Below, one piece after another: positions 1-9,849 of a stretch of 64,000 nt of DNA (position 1 is its first letter; the number at the start of each line of letters is the position of its first letter). The notes under the pieces are model-generated. The model saw nothing but the letters and a program-made list of their open reading frames with translations. It was not told the origin of the DNA and searched no databases. The translations under genes were made by a program, and so were the position numbers. The DNA is from Bullifex porci (GTDB lineage Bacteria; Spirochaetota; Spirochaetia; Sphaerochaetales; Sphaerochaetaceae), in assembly GCF_009695635.1 (NCBI RefSeq), contig NZ_VUNN01000002.1, forward strand, positions 62,001-126,000, written 5' to 3'.

Positions 1-2159
1 TAATCTCAATTAAGCCAATTGTTGCTGCAATTAAGGAGTTCTTTGGTTCATCACAGCTTTCTCAGTTCATGGATCAGGTAAACCCACTTGCAGAGCTTAC
101 TCACAAGAGAAGACTTAATGCTCTTGGTCCAGGTGGTCTTTCAAGAGACCGCGCAGGCTTCGAGGTTCGTGATGTACACTATACCCACTATGGTAGAATG
201 TGTCCTATCGAAACACCTGAAGGTCCAAACATCGGTCTTATCGTTTCTCTTGCTAACTATACAAGAATTAATGAATATGGTTTCTTAGAGACTCCATACC
301 GCAAGGTTGAGAATGGTATTGCAACAAAGACAGTATGCTACCTCGATGCTAATGATGAAGAGAAATACTACATCGCTCAGGCTTCTGCTAAGGTAGATAA
401 GGATGGTAACTTCATCGATAAGGAAGTTCCTGTTCGTCACCAGGGTGATTACTCAACACGTTCTCCAAAGGACGTACAGTTCATGGACGTATCACCAAAG
501 CAGGTAATCTCAGTTGCTGCATCCTTAATTCCTTTCCTTGAACACGACGATGCTAACCGTGCACTCATGGGTTCAAACATGCAGCGTCAGGCAGTACCAC
601 TTGTATTCCCTGAGGCTCCACGTGTTGGTACAGGTATGGAAGGTAAGTCAGCCTATGACTCTGGCGTCTTAGTTAAGGCTAAGAGAGGTGGTGAGGTTGT
701 TTATGCTTCTGCTACTGAGATAAGAATTAAGGTTAATAAGGCTGAATGTGAGATCGAGGGTGAGGTAGATACATACCACATCCATAAGTTCGAGAGAACA
801 AACAACGATACCTGCTTAAATCAGAAGACTATCGTATCTGTTGGTCAGAAGGTAGAGAAGGGTACTGTCCTCGCAGATGGTCCTGCTACTCAAAATGGTG
901 AGCTTGCTCTTGGACGCAATATTCTTGTAGGATTCGTTCCTTGGAACGGATATAACTACGAGGATGCTGTATTAATCAGTGAGCGTGTTGTTAGAGAGGA
1001 TATTTATACCTCTATCCATATTAAAGAGTTCTCTATCGATATTCGTGAGACAAAGCTTGGTCCAGAAAGACTTACACGCGATATTCCTAATACTAGCGAG
1101 AGAGCAGTTGCTAACCTCGATAGTGAGGGTATTGTAACAATTGGTACCTATGTTCGCCCAGGTAGTATCCTTGTTGGTAAGGTAACTCCAAAGAGTGAAT
1201 CAGATACAACTCCAGAGTTTAAGCTTCTAAACTCTATCTTCGGTGAGAAGGCTAAGGAGGTAAGAGATACCTCTCTTAAGGTTCCTCACGGTACAGAGGG
1301 TACAGTTATTGATATCCATAGAATGAAGAAGAGTGAGAAGGATGAGCTTCCTCCTGGTGTTGATGAGACTGTTACAGTATTAATCGCAATTAAGAGAAAG
1401 CTTACTCAGGGCGATAAGATGGCTGGTCGTCACGGAAATAAGGGTGTCGTTTCAAGAATTCTTCCTGAAGAGGATATGCCATACATGGAAGATGGTACTC
1501 CACTCGATGTATGTCTCAACCCTCTCGGTGTACCATCACGAATGAACATCGGTCAGCTCATGGAAACTCAGCTTGGTTGGGCAGCTGTTAAGCTTGATGA
1601 GTGGTATTCATCACCAGTATTCCAGTCAGCTTCAATGCAGCAGATCGAGGATAAGATGAAGGAAGCAGGTCTTCCTGTAACAAGTAAGACTAAGCTTATG
1701 GATGGTCGTACTGGTGTTCCATTTGTAAACCCAGTATTCTGTGGTTACATCTACTACCTCAAGCTACACCACCTCGTTGATGATAAGATGCATGCTCGTT
1801 CAACAGGTCCTTATTCACTTGTTACTCAGCAGCCTCTTGGTGGTAAGGCTCAGTTCGGTGGTCAGAGACTCGGAGAAATGGAAGTATGGGCACTTGAAGC
1901 ATATGGTGCTGCTAATACTCTACAGGAGCTCTTGACTATTAAGTCCGATGATATGAACGGAAGAGTAAAGATTTATGAATCTATCGTTAAGGGTGAACCA
2001 GCTCAGAATGCAGGTATGCCTGAGGCATTTAATGTACTCGTTCAGGAAATCAGAGGTCTTGCTCTCGATATGAGCGTTTATGATTCAAACGGTAGACAGG
2101 TTCCACTTACAGAGCGTGAGGAAGAGCTTCTCGACAAGAAGGAAAAGGGATCCATCTAG
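1..2159 (+). CDS. rpoB: RNA polymerase beta subunit, 3' part
   Basis: The reading frame is open from base 3, so the gene enters from upstream and only its last 718 codons are here; the Met at 69 is internal. RpoB forms, with RpoC, the catalytic cleft of RNA polymerase. The window opens inside the rifampicin-binding cluster ([11 protein letters not shown], then [13 protein letters not shown]). The codon at 117-119 gives Asn where E. coli has Ser531, a substitution known from naturally rifampicin-resistant spirochaetes. The catalytic-core blocks [15 protein letters not shown] and the C-terminal clamp segment ([20 protein letters not shown]) are intact. The stop is 9 bases before rpoC, the usual rpoBC operon. 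Confidence 0.98.
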   Translation, partial: ISIKPIVAAIKEFFGSSQLSQFMDQVNPLAELTHKRRLNALGPGGLSRDRAGFEVRDVHYTHYGRMCPIETPEGPNIGLIVSLANYTRINEYGFLETPYRKVENGIATKTVCYLDANDEEKYYIAQASAKVDKDGNFIDKEVPVRHQGDYSTRSPKDVQFMDVSPKQVISVAASLIPFLEHDDANRALMGSNMQRQAVPLVFPEAPRVGTGMEGKSAYDSGVLVKAKRGGEVVYASATEIRIKVNKAECEIEGEVDTYHIHKFERTNNDTCLNQKTIVSVGQKVEKGTVLADGPATQNGELALGRNILVGFVPWNGYNYEDAVLISERVVREDIYTSIHIKEFSIDIRETKLGPERLTRDIPNTSERAVANLDSEGIVTIGTYVRPGSILVGKVTPKSESDTTPEFKLLNSIFGEKAKEVRDTSLKVPHGTEGTVIDIHRMKKSEKDELPPGVDETVTVLIAIKRKLTQGDKMAGRHGNKGVVSRILPEEDMPYMEDGTPLDVCLNPLGVPSRMNIGQLMETQLGWAAVKLDEWYSSPVFQSASMQQIEDKMKEAGLPVTSKTKLMDGRTGVPFVNPVFCGYIYYLKLHHLVDDKMHARSTGPYSLVTQQPLGGKAQFGGQRLGEMEVWALEAYGAANTLQELLTIKSDDMNGRVKIYESIVKGEPAQNAGMPEAFNVLVQEIRGLALDMSVYDSNGRQVPLTEREEELLDKKEKGSI

Positions 2160-2168
2160 GAGGATAGG

Positions 2169-5100
2169 ATGAAAGAGATTCAAGATTTTGACAGCATACA
2201 GATCAGACTTGCTTCCCCTGAGCAAATCAGAGCTTGGTCATATGGCGAAGTAAAGAAGCCAGAAACAATTAACTATCGTACACTCCGCCCGGAAAAAGAT
2301 GGTCTTTTCTGTGAAAGAATATTTGGTACCACTAAGGAGTGGGAATGCTATTGCGGTAAATTTAAGTCCATCCGTTATAAGGGTATGGTCTGTGACCGCT
2401 GTGGTGTTGAAGTAACAAATACAAAGGTAAGAAGAGAGAGAATGGGTCACATTAATCTCGCTTCTCCTGTATCACATATTTGGTATTATAGAAGCGTTCC
2501 TTCAAGAATGTCTCTATTACTAGATATCTCTAAGAGTAATCTTCAGAGCATACTCTACTATGAGAAGTATGTAGTCACCGATCCAGGTGACACTGAGCTT
2601 AAAGAGAAGCAGCTCTTAAGCGAAGAGGAATATGCTGAAGCAGTAGATAAGTATGGTGAGGATGCTTTTAAGGCAGGTATGGGTGCTGATGCTATTAGAA
2701 CCTTACTTGCTAACCTTGACCTTGTTGCCCTTTCTGAAGAGCTCAGAGCTCAGATGAAGGAAAAGAAGGACACAAAGGATGCTCGTCTCTTAAAGAGAAT
2801 TAAGGTTTGTGAGGATTTCAGAGATTCAGGTAACCGCCCAGAGTGGATGATTCTTACTGTAATCCCAGTAATTCCACCAGATTTAAGACCTATGGTTCAG
2901 CTTGATGGTGGTAGATTTGCAACCTCTGACCTTAACGACCTTTATAGACGTGTTATTAACAGAAATAACCGTTTACAGCGCCTTATTACTCTCCACGCTC
3001 CTGATATCATTATCAGAAACGAGAAGAGAATGCTCCAGGAGGCTGTAGATGCGCTCTTCGATAACTCTAAGAGAAAGAAGGTAGTTAAGGGTGCTTCAAA
3101 CCGCCCATTAAAGTCACTATCTGATATGCTTAAGGGTAAGCAGGGTAGATTCCGTCAGAACCTTCTTGGTAAGCGTGTAGACTATTCCGGTCGTTCTGTA
3201 ATTGTAGTAGGACCAGAATTAAGAATTCACCAGTGTGGTGTTCCTTCTAAGATGGCTCTTGAGCTTTATAAGCCATTTATCATGCGCCGCTTAGTTCAAA
3301 AGGATGTTGCTCTAAATATTAAGAGAGCTAAGACATTAGTTGAGAGTGAGGCACCAGAAGTATGGTCTATCCTCGATGAGGTAGTAAAAGAGCACCCAGT
3401 AATGCTTAACCGTGCTCCTACACTTCACCGCTTAGGTATTCAGGCATTTGAACCTGTACTTGTTGATGGTAAGGCTTTAAAGCTCCATCCACTTGTATGT
3501 CAGGCCTTCAACGCAGACTTCGATGGTGACCAGATGGCTATTCACGTTCCTCTTACTCAGGCTGCTCAGCTCGAGTGTTGGACACTTATGCTCTCTGCAA
3601 CTAACCTCCTTGACCCAGCTAACGGTAAGCCTATTGTAGCTCCTCACCAGGATATGGTACTTGGTATCTTCTACTTAACTAAGGATATGCCAGGCGCTCA
3701 TGGAGAGGGACACCACTACAATAATATCGCTGAAATTGAAGCTGCAATTGACCAGAATGCAGTTAGCTACAATGCAAAGATTAAGTTCCGCTTCAAGAAG
3801 GGACTTGAGATTGTAGATAAGGATGGTAATTCAGTTATCAGTGATGGTAAAACATGGTTTGATACAACCCCTGGTAGAATCCTCTTCAATGCGGCTCTTC
3901 CTGAAGGGGTTCCATTCCAGAACTACCTCCTCGGTGATAAGCAGCTTAAGAAGGTTATCGGCTTAACTATTAAGAATAATAAGGCATCTGTTGCTATCGA
4001 GCTTCTCGATTCCATTAAGGATGTCGGATATAAGTATGCAACCCTATTTGGTGCTACAATCGGTCTTTCAGATATGATTGTTCCTGATGTAAAGAAGGAG
4101 CTTGTTACTAAGGCTAACGAAGAACAGTCCCAGATTATCAGCCAGTATCGTTCTGGTCAGATTACACAGGAAGAAAGATATAACCGTGTTATCGGTCTTT
4201 GGTCAAAGACAAATGATGAACTTACCGATGCACTTATGGATCAGCTTGAAAAGAGCCAGAATGGATTTAACCCACTCTACCTCATGGCTGTTTCTGGTGC
4301 GCGTGGTAGTAAGACTCAGATTAGACAGCTTGGTGCAATGCGTGGTCTCATGGCTCGTCCTAGTGGTGATATCATTGAGTTCCCAATTAAGTCAAACTTC
4401 AAGGAAGGTCTTTCAATCATCGAGTTCTTCATCTCAACAAACGGTGCTCGTAAGGGTCTTTCAGATACAGCTCTTAAGACAGCTGAGGCTGGTTATCTTA
4501 CAAGAAGACTTGTAGATATCTCACAGGATGTTGTTGTAAATATCGATGACTGTCACACAATCAACGGTATTTGGCGTTCTGCTATTAAGGAAGGTGATGA
4601 AATTATTGAGCACCTTGCAGATAGAATTACAGGTCGTTGCCCAGTTGATGATGTAGTACACCCATTCCTTCGTGATGAGAATGGTAAGCCAGTTGTACTT
4701 GCAAAGGCTAACGTTGAAATCGATGATGAGACAGCTAAGAAGATTGAGGACGCTGGAATTGAGAGAGTATATTTAAGAACTGTACTCACCTGTGAAGCTA
4801 AATATGGTGTTTGTGCTAAGTGTTATGGTAGAAACCTTGCTAATAACCGCCCAGTTGATATTGGTGAAGCAGTTGGTACTATCGCAGCTCAGTCAATCGG
4901 TCAGCCAGGTACTCAGCTTACAATGAGAACCTTCCACGTCGGTGGTACTGCTACAGCATCAAGTGAAGCTAACAAGCTTTCCTTCGACCACCTTGTAATT
5001 GTTGGAAAGATCTCTGGTATGCTAATCACAAGTGACCTCGATGGAAGAAAGATCTTCCCAAGAAAGGGTTCAGTTGAGATTTCTCGTGTACTCCAGGAGA

Positions 5101-6518
5101 TTACAGGACTTTACGATGAGCTAATCGCTCAGCCAGGTTCTCTAGTTGCTAAGGGCTCTGAGCTATATAAGAAGGATGGTATCGTATGCACATCTGCATT
5201 TAACGGTATTATCATGGAAAATAGTGATAGAGTATTCATCATGGGTAACCCAGTTGAACATAAGGTAGCTCCAGGCTCATTCTTATGTGTTAAGGAAGGT
5301 CAAATTGTTAACGTTGGTGAAGCAATTGTAGAATTCGACCCATTCAGTGAGCCAATCATCAGTGAAGTTGCAGGTACTGTTCTCTTTGCTGATATCAAGG
5401 AGGGTTCAACTCTTATCAATGAGGTTAACGAGGAAACTGGTAACGTCGAAAGAAAGATTACTGAGCATAACCTTGAGAACCTCCAGCCTAGAATGGTTAT
5501 CAGAACAGCAGATGGCTCTGATGTTACATACTCACTCCCAGGTGGTGCATACCTCCAGGTAGAAGAGGGTGCTAAGATTGGTGTTGGTACTGTTCTTGCT
5601 AAGCTCTCTAAGGCTTCCTTAAAGACAAAGGATATTACTGGTGGTCTTCCAAGAGTTGGAGAGCTCTTCGAAGCTAGAAAGCCAAAGGATCCAGCTGTTC
5701 TTGCTCAGGTTTCTGGTACCGTTGAAATTGGTGCTGTTACTAAGGGTAAGAGAATTATCAATGTTAAGGATGCATTTGGTAAGGTATTTAAGCATGTCGT
5801 ACCAATGGGCTCTAACATCCTAGTTCGTGATGGAGATACAGTAGTAGCTGCTGAACCACTTTGTGATGGAGCTAAGGACCCACATGATATTCTTAATATC
5901 TTAGGTGAAAATGCACTTCAGTCCTTCTTAGTTGATGAGGTACAGCAGGTTTATAGACAGCAGGGTGTAGATATCAATGATAAGCACCTTGGTATCATTA
6001 TCCGCCAGATGCTTAGAAAGGTTCAGATCCTTGATGTTGGTGATACAAAGTTTATCTTCCAGCAGCAAGTAGATAAGCATAAGTTCTTAGAAGAGAACGA
6101 AAGAACTATTAAGGAAGGTGGTCAGCCAGCTGTTGCAAGACCAATTCTCCTTGGTATTACTAGAGCTTCTCTCTCTATTGACTCATTTATTTCAGCTGCT
6201 TCATTCCAGGAGACTACAAAGGTCTTGACAAATGCGGCAATTGCTGGTAGTAAAGATGAACTTAGAGGACTTAAGGAGAATGTTGTTATCGGTCACCTCA
6301 TTCCTGCTGGTACAGGTATGAAGAAATACCGACAGATTCACCTTGATGACGAAAAGTTACTCGAGCTTCAGAAGTCAGTTGATAAGGCTAAGAAAAATCT
6401 AAAGGTTGAAGAAATTGACGATGATGAGCTTGATACTGAAACATTAGCAGATATGAAGGTTGTAGGAGACGTAGCAGACATCGACTCTGTTGAAATCGAT
6501 GAGGGCTTCGACGATTGA
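2169..6518 (+). CDS. rpoC: RNA polymerase beta' subunit
   Basis: Largest subunit of RNA polymerase, 1449 residues, complete. It shows the N-terminal zinc finger (Cys60, Cys62, Cys75, Cys78), the absolutely conserved NADFDGD magnesium-binding loop at residues 448-454, and the second zinc site (Cys795, Cys875, Cys882, Cys885). The start is chosen from the AGGAGGA Shine-Dalgarno just upstream and the family-typical N-terminus. It lies 9 bp downstream of rpoB and must be cotranscribed with it. The acidic C-terminal tail after residue 1410 is ordinary for the family. A 144-bp gap with two hairpins separates it from rpsL. Confidence 0.99.
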   Translation: MKEIQDFDSIQIRLASPEQIRAWSYGEVKKPETINYRTLRPEKDGLFCERIFGTTKEWECYCGKFKSIRYKGMVCDRCGVEVTNTKVRRERMGHINLASPVSHIWYYRSVPSRMSLLLDISKSNLQSILYYEKYVVTDPGDTELKEKQLLSEEEYAEAVDKYGEDAFKAGMGADAIRTLLANLDLVALSEELRAQMKEKKDTKDARLLKRIKVCEDFRDSGNRPEWMILTVIPVIPPDLRPMVQLDGGRFATSDLNDLYRRVINRNNRLQRLITLHAPDIIIRNEKRMLQEAVDALFDNSKRKKVVKGASNRPLKSLSDMLKGKQGRFRQNLLGKRVDYSGRSVIVVGPELRIHQCGVPSKMALELYKPFIMRRLVQKDVALNIKRAKTLVESEAPEVWSILDEVVKEHPVMLNRAPTLHRLGIQAFEPVLVDGKALKLHPLVCQAFNADFDGDQMAIHVPLTQAAQLECWTLMLSATNLLDPANGKPIVAPHQDMVLGIFYLTKDMPGAHGEGHHYNNIAEIEAAIDQNAVSYNAKIKFRFKKGLEIVDKDGNSVISDGKTWFDTTPGRILFNAALPEGVPFQNYLLGDKQLKKVIGLTIKNNKASVAIELLDSIKDVGYKYATLFGATIGLSDMIVPDVKKELVTKANEEQSQIISQYRSGQITQEERYNRVIGLWSKTNDELTDALMDQLEKSQNGFNPLYLMAVSGARGSKTQIRQLGAMRGLMARPSGDIIEFPIKSNFKEGLSIIEFFISTNGARKGLSDTALKTAEAGYLTRRLVDISQDVVVNIDDCHTINGIWRSAIKEGDEIIEHLADRITGRCPVDDVVHPFLRDENGKPVVLAKANVEIDDETAKKIEDAGIERVYLRTVLTCEAKYGVCAKCYGRNLANNRPVDIGEAVGTIAAQSIGQPGTQLTMRTFHVGGTATASSEANKLSFDHLVIVGKISGMLITSDLDGRKIFPRKGSVEISRVLQEITGLYDELIAQPGSLVAKGSELYKKDGIVCTSAFNGIIMENSDRVFIMGNPVEHKVAPGSFLCVKEGQIVNVGEAIVEFDPFSEPIISEVAGTVLFADIKEGSTLINEVNEETGNVERKITEHNLENLQPRMVIRTADGSDVTYSLPGGAYLQVEEGAKIGVGTVLAKLSKASLKTKDITGGLPRVGELFEARKPKDPAVLAQVSGTVEIGAVTKGKRIINVKDAFGKVFKHVVPMGSNILVRDGDTVVAAEPLCDGAKDPHDILNILGENALQSFLVDEVQQVYRQQGVDINDKHLGIIIRQMLRKVQILDVGDTKFIFQQQVDKHKFLEENERTIKEGGQPAVARPILLGITRASLSIDSFISAASFQETTKVLTNAAIAGSKDELRGLKENVVIGHLIPAGTGMKKYRQIHLDDEKLLELQKSVDKAKKNLKVEEIDDDELDTETLADMKVVGDVADIDSVEIDEGFDD

Positions 6519-6584
6519 TTAGCCTGTTGGCACATTAATCTTGAGGTTTTTGCTAAAGTCTCATGCTGACTGCAGCTTTTATGA

Positions 6585-6634
6585 AGTATGCCGCTTGTGC
6601 GGCATATTCTAGGACCTTGTGAGGAAGGTCCTAG
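6585..6634 (+). promoter_or_regulatory. Back-to-back hairpins between rpoC and rpsL
   Basis: Two stem-loops abut directly. The first pairs TATGCCGC (6587-6594) with GCGGCATA (6599-6606), loop TTGT, extendable by a G-U and an A-U pair. The second pairs CTAGGACCTT (6609-6618) with AAGGTCCTAG (6625-6634), loop GTGAGG. Neither is followed by a U-tract, so simple termination is unlikely. They sit 29 bases before the rpsL start. An RNase processing site, an attenuator or a ribosomal-protein binding site are all possible; the function is inferred only from position. Confidence 0.6.
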
Positions 6635-6662
6635 AGATATAAATTAAGGAGCGTATCGTAAG

Positions 6663-7037
6663 ATGCCTACTATTAATCAGCTTGTAAGAAAGGGTAGAAC
6701 AAGTCTTAAGAACAAGACTAAGTCCCCAGCTCTTGAAGGATGCCCTCAGAAGAGAGGCACATGTACTAGAGTAATGACTGTAACACCTAAGAAGCCTAAC
6801 TCAGCTTTGAGAAAGGTTGCTCGTGTTCGTCTCTCTAATGGAATCGAAGTAACTGCATACATCCCTGGTATCGGTCATAACCTCCAGGAACACTCTGTTG
6901 TTCTTATCAGAGGTGGAAGAGTAAAGGACCTTCCTGGTGTACGTTATCACATCATTCGTGGTTCTAAGGATACACTTGGTGTTGCAGATAGAAAGAGAAG
7001 CCGCTCTAAGTACGGTGCTAAGAAGCCAAAGGCTTGA
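6663..7037 (+). CDS. rpsL: 30S ribosomal protein S12
   Basis: S12 of the decoding centre, 124 residues, full length for the family. The conserved segments [33 protein letters not shown] and [13 protein letters not shown] are present. Lys43 and Lys88, the usual sites of streptomycin-resistance mutations, are wild type, and Asp89, the residue methylthiolated in many bacteria, is kept. The ATG follows AAGGAG at 6645-6650. It is followed after 15 bp by rpsG; fusA does not follow, unlike the E. coli str operon. Confidence 0.98.
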   Translation: MPTINQLVRKGRTSLKNKTKSPALEGCPQKRGTCTRVMTVTPKKPNSALRKVARVRLSNGIEVTAYIPGIGHNLQEHSVVLIRGGRVKDLPGVRYHIIRGSKDTLGVADRKRSRSKYGAKKPKA

Positions 7038-7052
7038 TAGGAGGGTAGTAGA

Positions 7053-7523
7053 ATGTCAAGAGGTTCAAAAACTCCTGTTAGAGTTGTTACACCAGATGCT
7101 GTTTACAACAGCCAGGTTATTGAGAAGTTCATCTGCCGCATGATGGTTGATGGAAAGAAGGGTGTTGCTTCAAAGATTATTTATAGCGCACTAGAGTCAG
7201 TTGCTGAGAAGAGTGGTGAAGCTGCTATCGATGTCTTTAACAAGGCACTTGATAACGTAAAGCCTATGGTAGAAGTAAAGAGTCGCCGTGTTGGTGGTTC
7301 AACATACCAGGTTCCTACTGAGATCAGAGAGCCAAGAAGAGAAGCACTTGCAATGAGATGGATCATCGCTGCTGCAAGAGCTCGTTCTGGTAAGAGCATG
7401 GCTGAAAAGCTCGCTAACGAACTCTTAGATGCATATAACTCAACAGGTGCTGCATTCAAGAAGAAGGAAGATACACACAGAATGGCAGATGCCAACAAGG
7501 CATTTACTCATTTCAGATGGTAG
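7053..7523 (+). CDS. rpsG: 30S ribosomal protein S7
   Basis: S7 organises the 3' domain of 16S rRNA in the small-subunit head; 156 residues, normal length. Diagnostic stretches are [48 protein letters not shown] and the C-terminal [16 protein letters not shown]. An AGGAGGG Shine-Dalgarno overlaps the end of the spacer from rpsL. The gene closes the rpoB-rpoC-rpsL-rpsG unit: a strong intrinsic terminator begins 25 bases after its stop. E. coli continues with fusA and tuf here, but this genome switches to a convergent gene. Confidence 0.98.
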   Translation: MSRGSKTPVRVVTPDAVYNSQVIEKFICRMMVDGKKGVASKIIYSALESVAEKSGEAAIDVFNKALDNVKPMVEVKSRRVGGSTYQVPTEIREPRREALAMRWIIAAARARSGKSMAEKLANELLDAYNSTGAAFKKKEDTHRMADANKAFTHFRW

Positions 7524-7547
7524 TTTTTCTTACCTTGAAAATGAAAG

Positions 7548-7578
7548 GAGACAGATTAAATTCTGTCTCTTTTTTTTT
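7548..7578 (+). terminator. Intrinsic terminator of the rpoB-rpsG unit
   Basis: GAGACAGA (7548-7555) pairs with TCTGTCTC (7562-7569) across a six-base loop and is followed by nine T residues. Confidence 0.93.
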
Positions 7579-7580
7579 GT

Positions 7581-7611
7581 AAAAAAATAAGGTCTACAGA
7601 TGATGTAGACC
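7581..7611 (-). terminator. Intrinsic terminator of the TSCPD gene
   Basis: On the minus strand GGTCTACA pairs with TGTAGACC (7604-7611 with 7591-7598, loop of five), followed by TTATTTTTTT at 7590-7581. It lies back to back with the rpsG terminator. Confidence 0.9.
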
Positions 7612-7631
7612 CTACTTAAAAATAAAATAAT

Positions 7632-7883
7632 TTACTTTTCTAATACGCTTAAGATTGCCTTTGCAAGCTGGTCAGGACAGCTTGTCTGTTTAAAGCCACA
7701 TGTAGTTCCAGCAACCTTATTGGCAACAGCTAAAGCATCCTCACCCTCAACAAGCTTACCGATACCCTTTAGGTTTCCATTACAGCCACCTGTAAACTTT
7801 ACGTTATGAAGCTTTCCATTTTCATCGATAGAAAAGTCGATTAACTGAGAGCAGGTACCTTTTGTTCTATACTGATAATCCAT
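7632..7883 (-). CDS. TSCPD domain protein (TIGR03905-like)
   Basis: An 83-residue protein containing the name-giving TSCPDQLAKAI segment near its C-terminus (about residues 67-77) and four cysteines in CSQL, GGCNGN, TTCGF and TSCPD. The TSCPD domain also forms the C-terminal part of some B12-dependent ribonucleotide reductases, where it is thought to bind metal; the free-standing small protein has no proven function. The start follows TAAGGAGAC on the minus strand. It is a single gene with its own terminator, convergent with rpsG and divergent from the antiporter. Confidence 0.82.
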   Translation of the reverse strand: MDYQYRTKGTCSQLIDFSIDENGKLHNVKFTGGCNGNLKGIGKLVEGEDALAVANKVAGTTCGFKQTSCPDQLAKAILSVLEK

Positions 7884-8107
7884 AATTTGTCTCCTTAATT
7901 AAGAATAATGTAAGATAGTTTTGACTATATAATCAAGGAGAGGATGGTAAATTTTTATCCTTTATACCATTTTTTACATTACTATCTTTATTAATTGTAA
8001 ATATTAAGCAAACAAATGTTAAACTTTTTAGCTACCTAGTTGTATACAAACTCACAACTCATTATTATATGTGTCGGAATTATTAAAATATATTTAAAGA
8101 GGTTAAT

Positions 8108-9403
8108 GTGGATACAATTCTTATTACACTCGCTTTTGCGTTGATCGCAGGCTTAATGATGTCAAGATTAGCAAAGCTTGTTAACCTTCCTGCTGTTACA
8201 GCATATTTAATCGCAGGACTTATCATTGGTCCATTCTGTCTTGGAAAACTAGGTGTTGATGGACTTGGTTTTACAAGCCTAGCTCAAGTAGGTACACTTG
8301 AAATTATTAGCCAAACAGCACTTGGCTTTATTGCTTTTGCAATCGGAAATGAATTTAGGTTGAAAGATTTAAAGGTTATGGGTAGAGCTGCTATAACAGT
8401 AGGTATACTCCAGGCTGTAATTACTACATTAGTTGTAGATATTGCTCTTGTTACTCTACATTTTATTTTCCCTTCAATTATATCTATCTCCTCAGCAATT
8501 ACCTTAGGTGCTATTGCGGCTGCTACAGCTCCAGCAGCAACTCTAATGGTTGTTCGCCAATATAAAGCTGAAGGTCCATTAACAAAGCTCTTATTGATGG
8601 TAGTTGCTATTGATGATGCAGTAGGACTTGTACTCTTCTCTGTTTCATTTGGTATTGCTACAGCATTAGAAACAGGTGCAATTAGTATTATTACAGTATT
8701 AGTTGAGCCACTTATTGAAATTGGAGTATCTGTACTATTAGGTGTTGCAGCAGGACTACTACTTAATTGGTTAGAGGTTTATTTCCACTCTAGAAGTAAG
8801 CGTCTTGCACTTGCAGTTGCATTTGTACTCCTTACAGTAGGTATTTCACAGAAGACATTTGTTGTTGGAGGAGTTCATGTAGGCTTCTCACTCTTACTTG
8901 TTTGTATGCTTACAGGTACTATCTTCTGTAATATATGTGAAACAAGTGAGGAGCTTATGAGCAGAGTAGAGAGATGGACAGCTCCATTAAACATGCTCTT
9001 CTTTATCTTAAGTGGTGCAGAGCTTAACTTAACAGTACTTGCTAACCCACTTGTTATCATGATTGGTGTTATCTATATGATCTTCCGTTCTGTTGGTAAG
9101 ATTGGTGGTGCATATATTTCATGTAAGCTTGAGCATACATCTCCAATAATTCAGCAACACCTTGGTATTACACTTTTACCACAAGCAGGGGTAGCCTTAG
9201 GTATGGCATTAACTGCTTCAAACCTTGCAGATGGAACAATGCTTAGAAGTGTCATTCTATTTGGTGTATTAATTTACGAATTAGTTGGCCCAACACTTAC
9301 TAAGTGGTCTCTTACTCAGGCTGGAGAAATTAAGCCAGAGGGTAGAGTTAGTAGCAGAGAGGTTAACCAGCCTGATACTAAGCCAGCTCCTAAGATTAAA
9401 TAG
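8108..9403 (+). CDS. Cation:proton antiporter, CPA2 family
   Basis: Integral membrane protein of 431 residues with about 12-13 predicted helices and no C-terminal RCK/TrkA nucleotide-binding domain, so it is a transporter module alone. The N-terminus (LPAVTAYLIAGLIIGP) and the AAATAPAATLMVVRQY stretch are typical of the Kef/NapA/NhaP-like CPA2 group. In the ion-binding helix it has the Asp-Asp pair (Asp169-Asp170 in AIDDAVGLV), which in characterised CPA2 members goes with electrogenic Na+/H+ exchange; the substrate is not established. It starts with GTG after AAAGAGG. It is monocistronic, with a strong terminator 18 bases after the stop. Confidence 0.85.
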   Translation: MDTILITLAFALIAGLMMSRLAKLVNLPAVTAYLIAGLIIGPFCLGKLGVDGLGFTSLAQVGTLEIISQTALGFIAFAIGNEFRLKDLKVMGRAAITVGILQAVITTLVVDIALVTLHFIFPSIISISSAITLGAIAAATAPAATLMVVRQYKAEGPLTKLLLMVVAIDDAVGLVLFSVSFGIATALETGAISIITVLVEPLIEIGVSVLLGVAAGLLLNWLEVYFHSRSKRLALAVAFVLLTVGISQKTFVVGGVHVGFSLLLVCMLTGTIFCNICETSEELMSRVERWTAPLNMLFFILSGAELNLTVLANPLVIMIGVIYMIFRSVGKIGGAYISCKLEHTSPIIQQHLGITLLPQAGVALGMALTASNLADGTMLRSVILFGVLIYELVGPTLTKWSLTQAGEIKPEGRVSSREVNQPDTKPAPKIK

Positions 9404-9421
9404 TTAAGCTAAAATTACGCT

Positions 9422-9464
9422 AAAAGCTCGTAGCTCTATTAAGACTATGAGCTTTTTTATTTTT
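9422..9464 (+). terminator. Intrinsic terminator of the antiporter gene
   Basis: A 12-bp stem, AAAAGCTCGTAG (9422-9433) with CTATGAGCTTTT (9445-9456), has one G-U pair and runs into a T-rich tail. The region from here to 9546 shows nothing else. Confidence 0.88.
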
Positions 9465-9546
9465 GCATACTTTTTTTGCACAAAACCAACATTTTTTCAT
9501 CTAATTAAATTACCCTAATAAAAGGAAATAAAAGAGAAAAAGAGTG

Positions 9547-9575
9547 TTGACAAAAAAATATCTTTGAAATATATT
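9547..9575 (+). promoter_or_regulatory. Promoter of the tuf-ribosomal protein superoperon
   Basis: TTGACA at 9547-9552 and TATATT at 9570-9575 are separated by exactly 17 bp, a near-consensus sigma70-type promoter. Transcription should begin near 9582, giving a leader of about 270 nt before tuf. Confidence 0.88.
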
Positions 9576-9581
9576 ACTTAA

Positions 9582-9849
9582 AGTGTCCGCACTACGGTCA
9601 TGTCCTAGTGCGTTTTTGAGAGCCAAACCGACTGCAACTTTTGATAGTGATGGTAGGGTGGTTCCAGATGATAAGTTTTTTGATAGCTTAAACGTATGTC
9701 GGCTTTGACAAGTACATTGTCGACCTCTGGATCCTCTTTTTAGTTCACTAGAAAAACGCAATCAGTTTGTACCTCGGAAATTAGTAAAGGCTTGGGCCTT
9801 TATGACAATAATATTGAATTTGTGACATATGAGTCACAAGGAGGAACTG
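9582..9849 (+). promoter_or_regulatory. Structured 5' leader of tuf
   Basis: About 270 untranslated bases with no convincing ORF or tRNA. Visible pairings are CGCACTA with TAGTGCG near 9588-9612, followed by TTTTT (terminator-like, right at the 5' end); CAAACCGAC with GTCGGCTTTG (one bulged base) enclosing about 9624-9715; TAAAGGC with GCCTTTA at 9785-9791/9796-9802 around a TTGG tetraloop; and a last hairpin touching the ribosome-binding site. I do not recognise a known riboswitch or leader family. The position suggests autoregulation of tuf and ribosomal protein synthesis. Confidence 0.6.
9820..9844 (+). promoter_or_regulatory. Hairpin overlapping the tuf Shine-Dalgarno
   Basis: TTGTGAC (9820-9826) pairs perfectly with GTCACAA (9833-9839) around ATATGA. 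The 3' arm runs into AAGGAGG (9838-9844), the Shine-Dalgarno that places the tuf start at 9850. Folding would partly occlude the ribosome site. Confidence 0.65.

Noticed and set aside
9510-9761. Minus-strand ORF of 83 codons in the tuf leader
   Set aside because: No ribosome-binding site, low-complexity translation, and it lies across a clear + strand promoter and leader.
9829-9849. Upstream ATG extending EF-Tu by seven residues
   Set aside because: It lies in a hairpin loop with no Shine-Dalgarno at its own distance; AAGGAGG is placed correctly for 9850, which gives the universal N-terminus.
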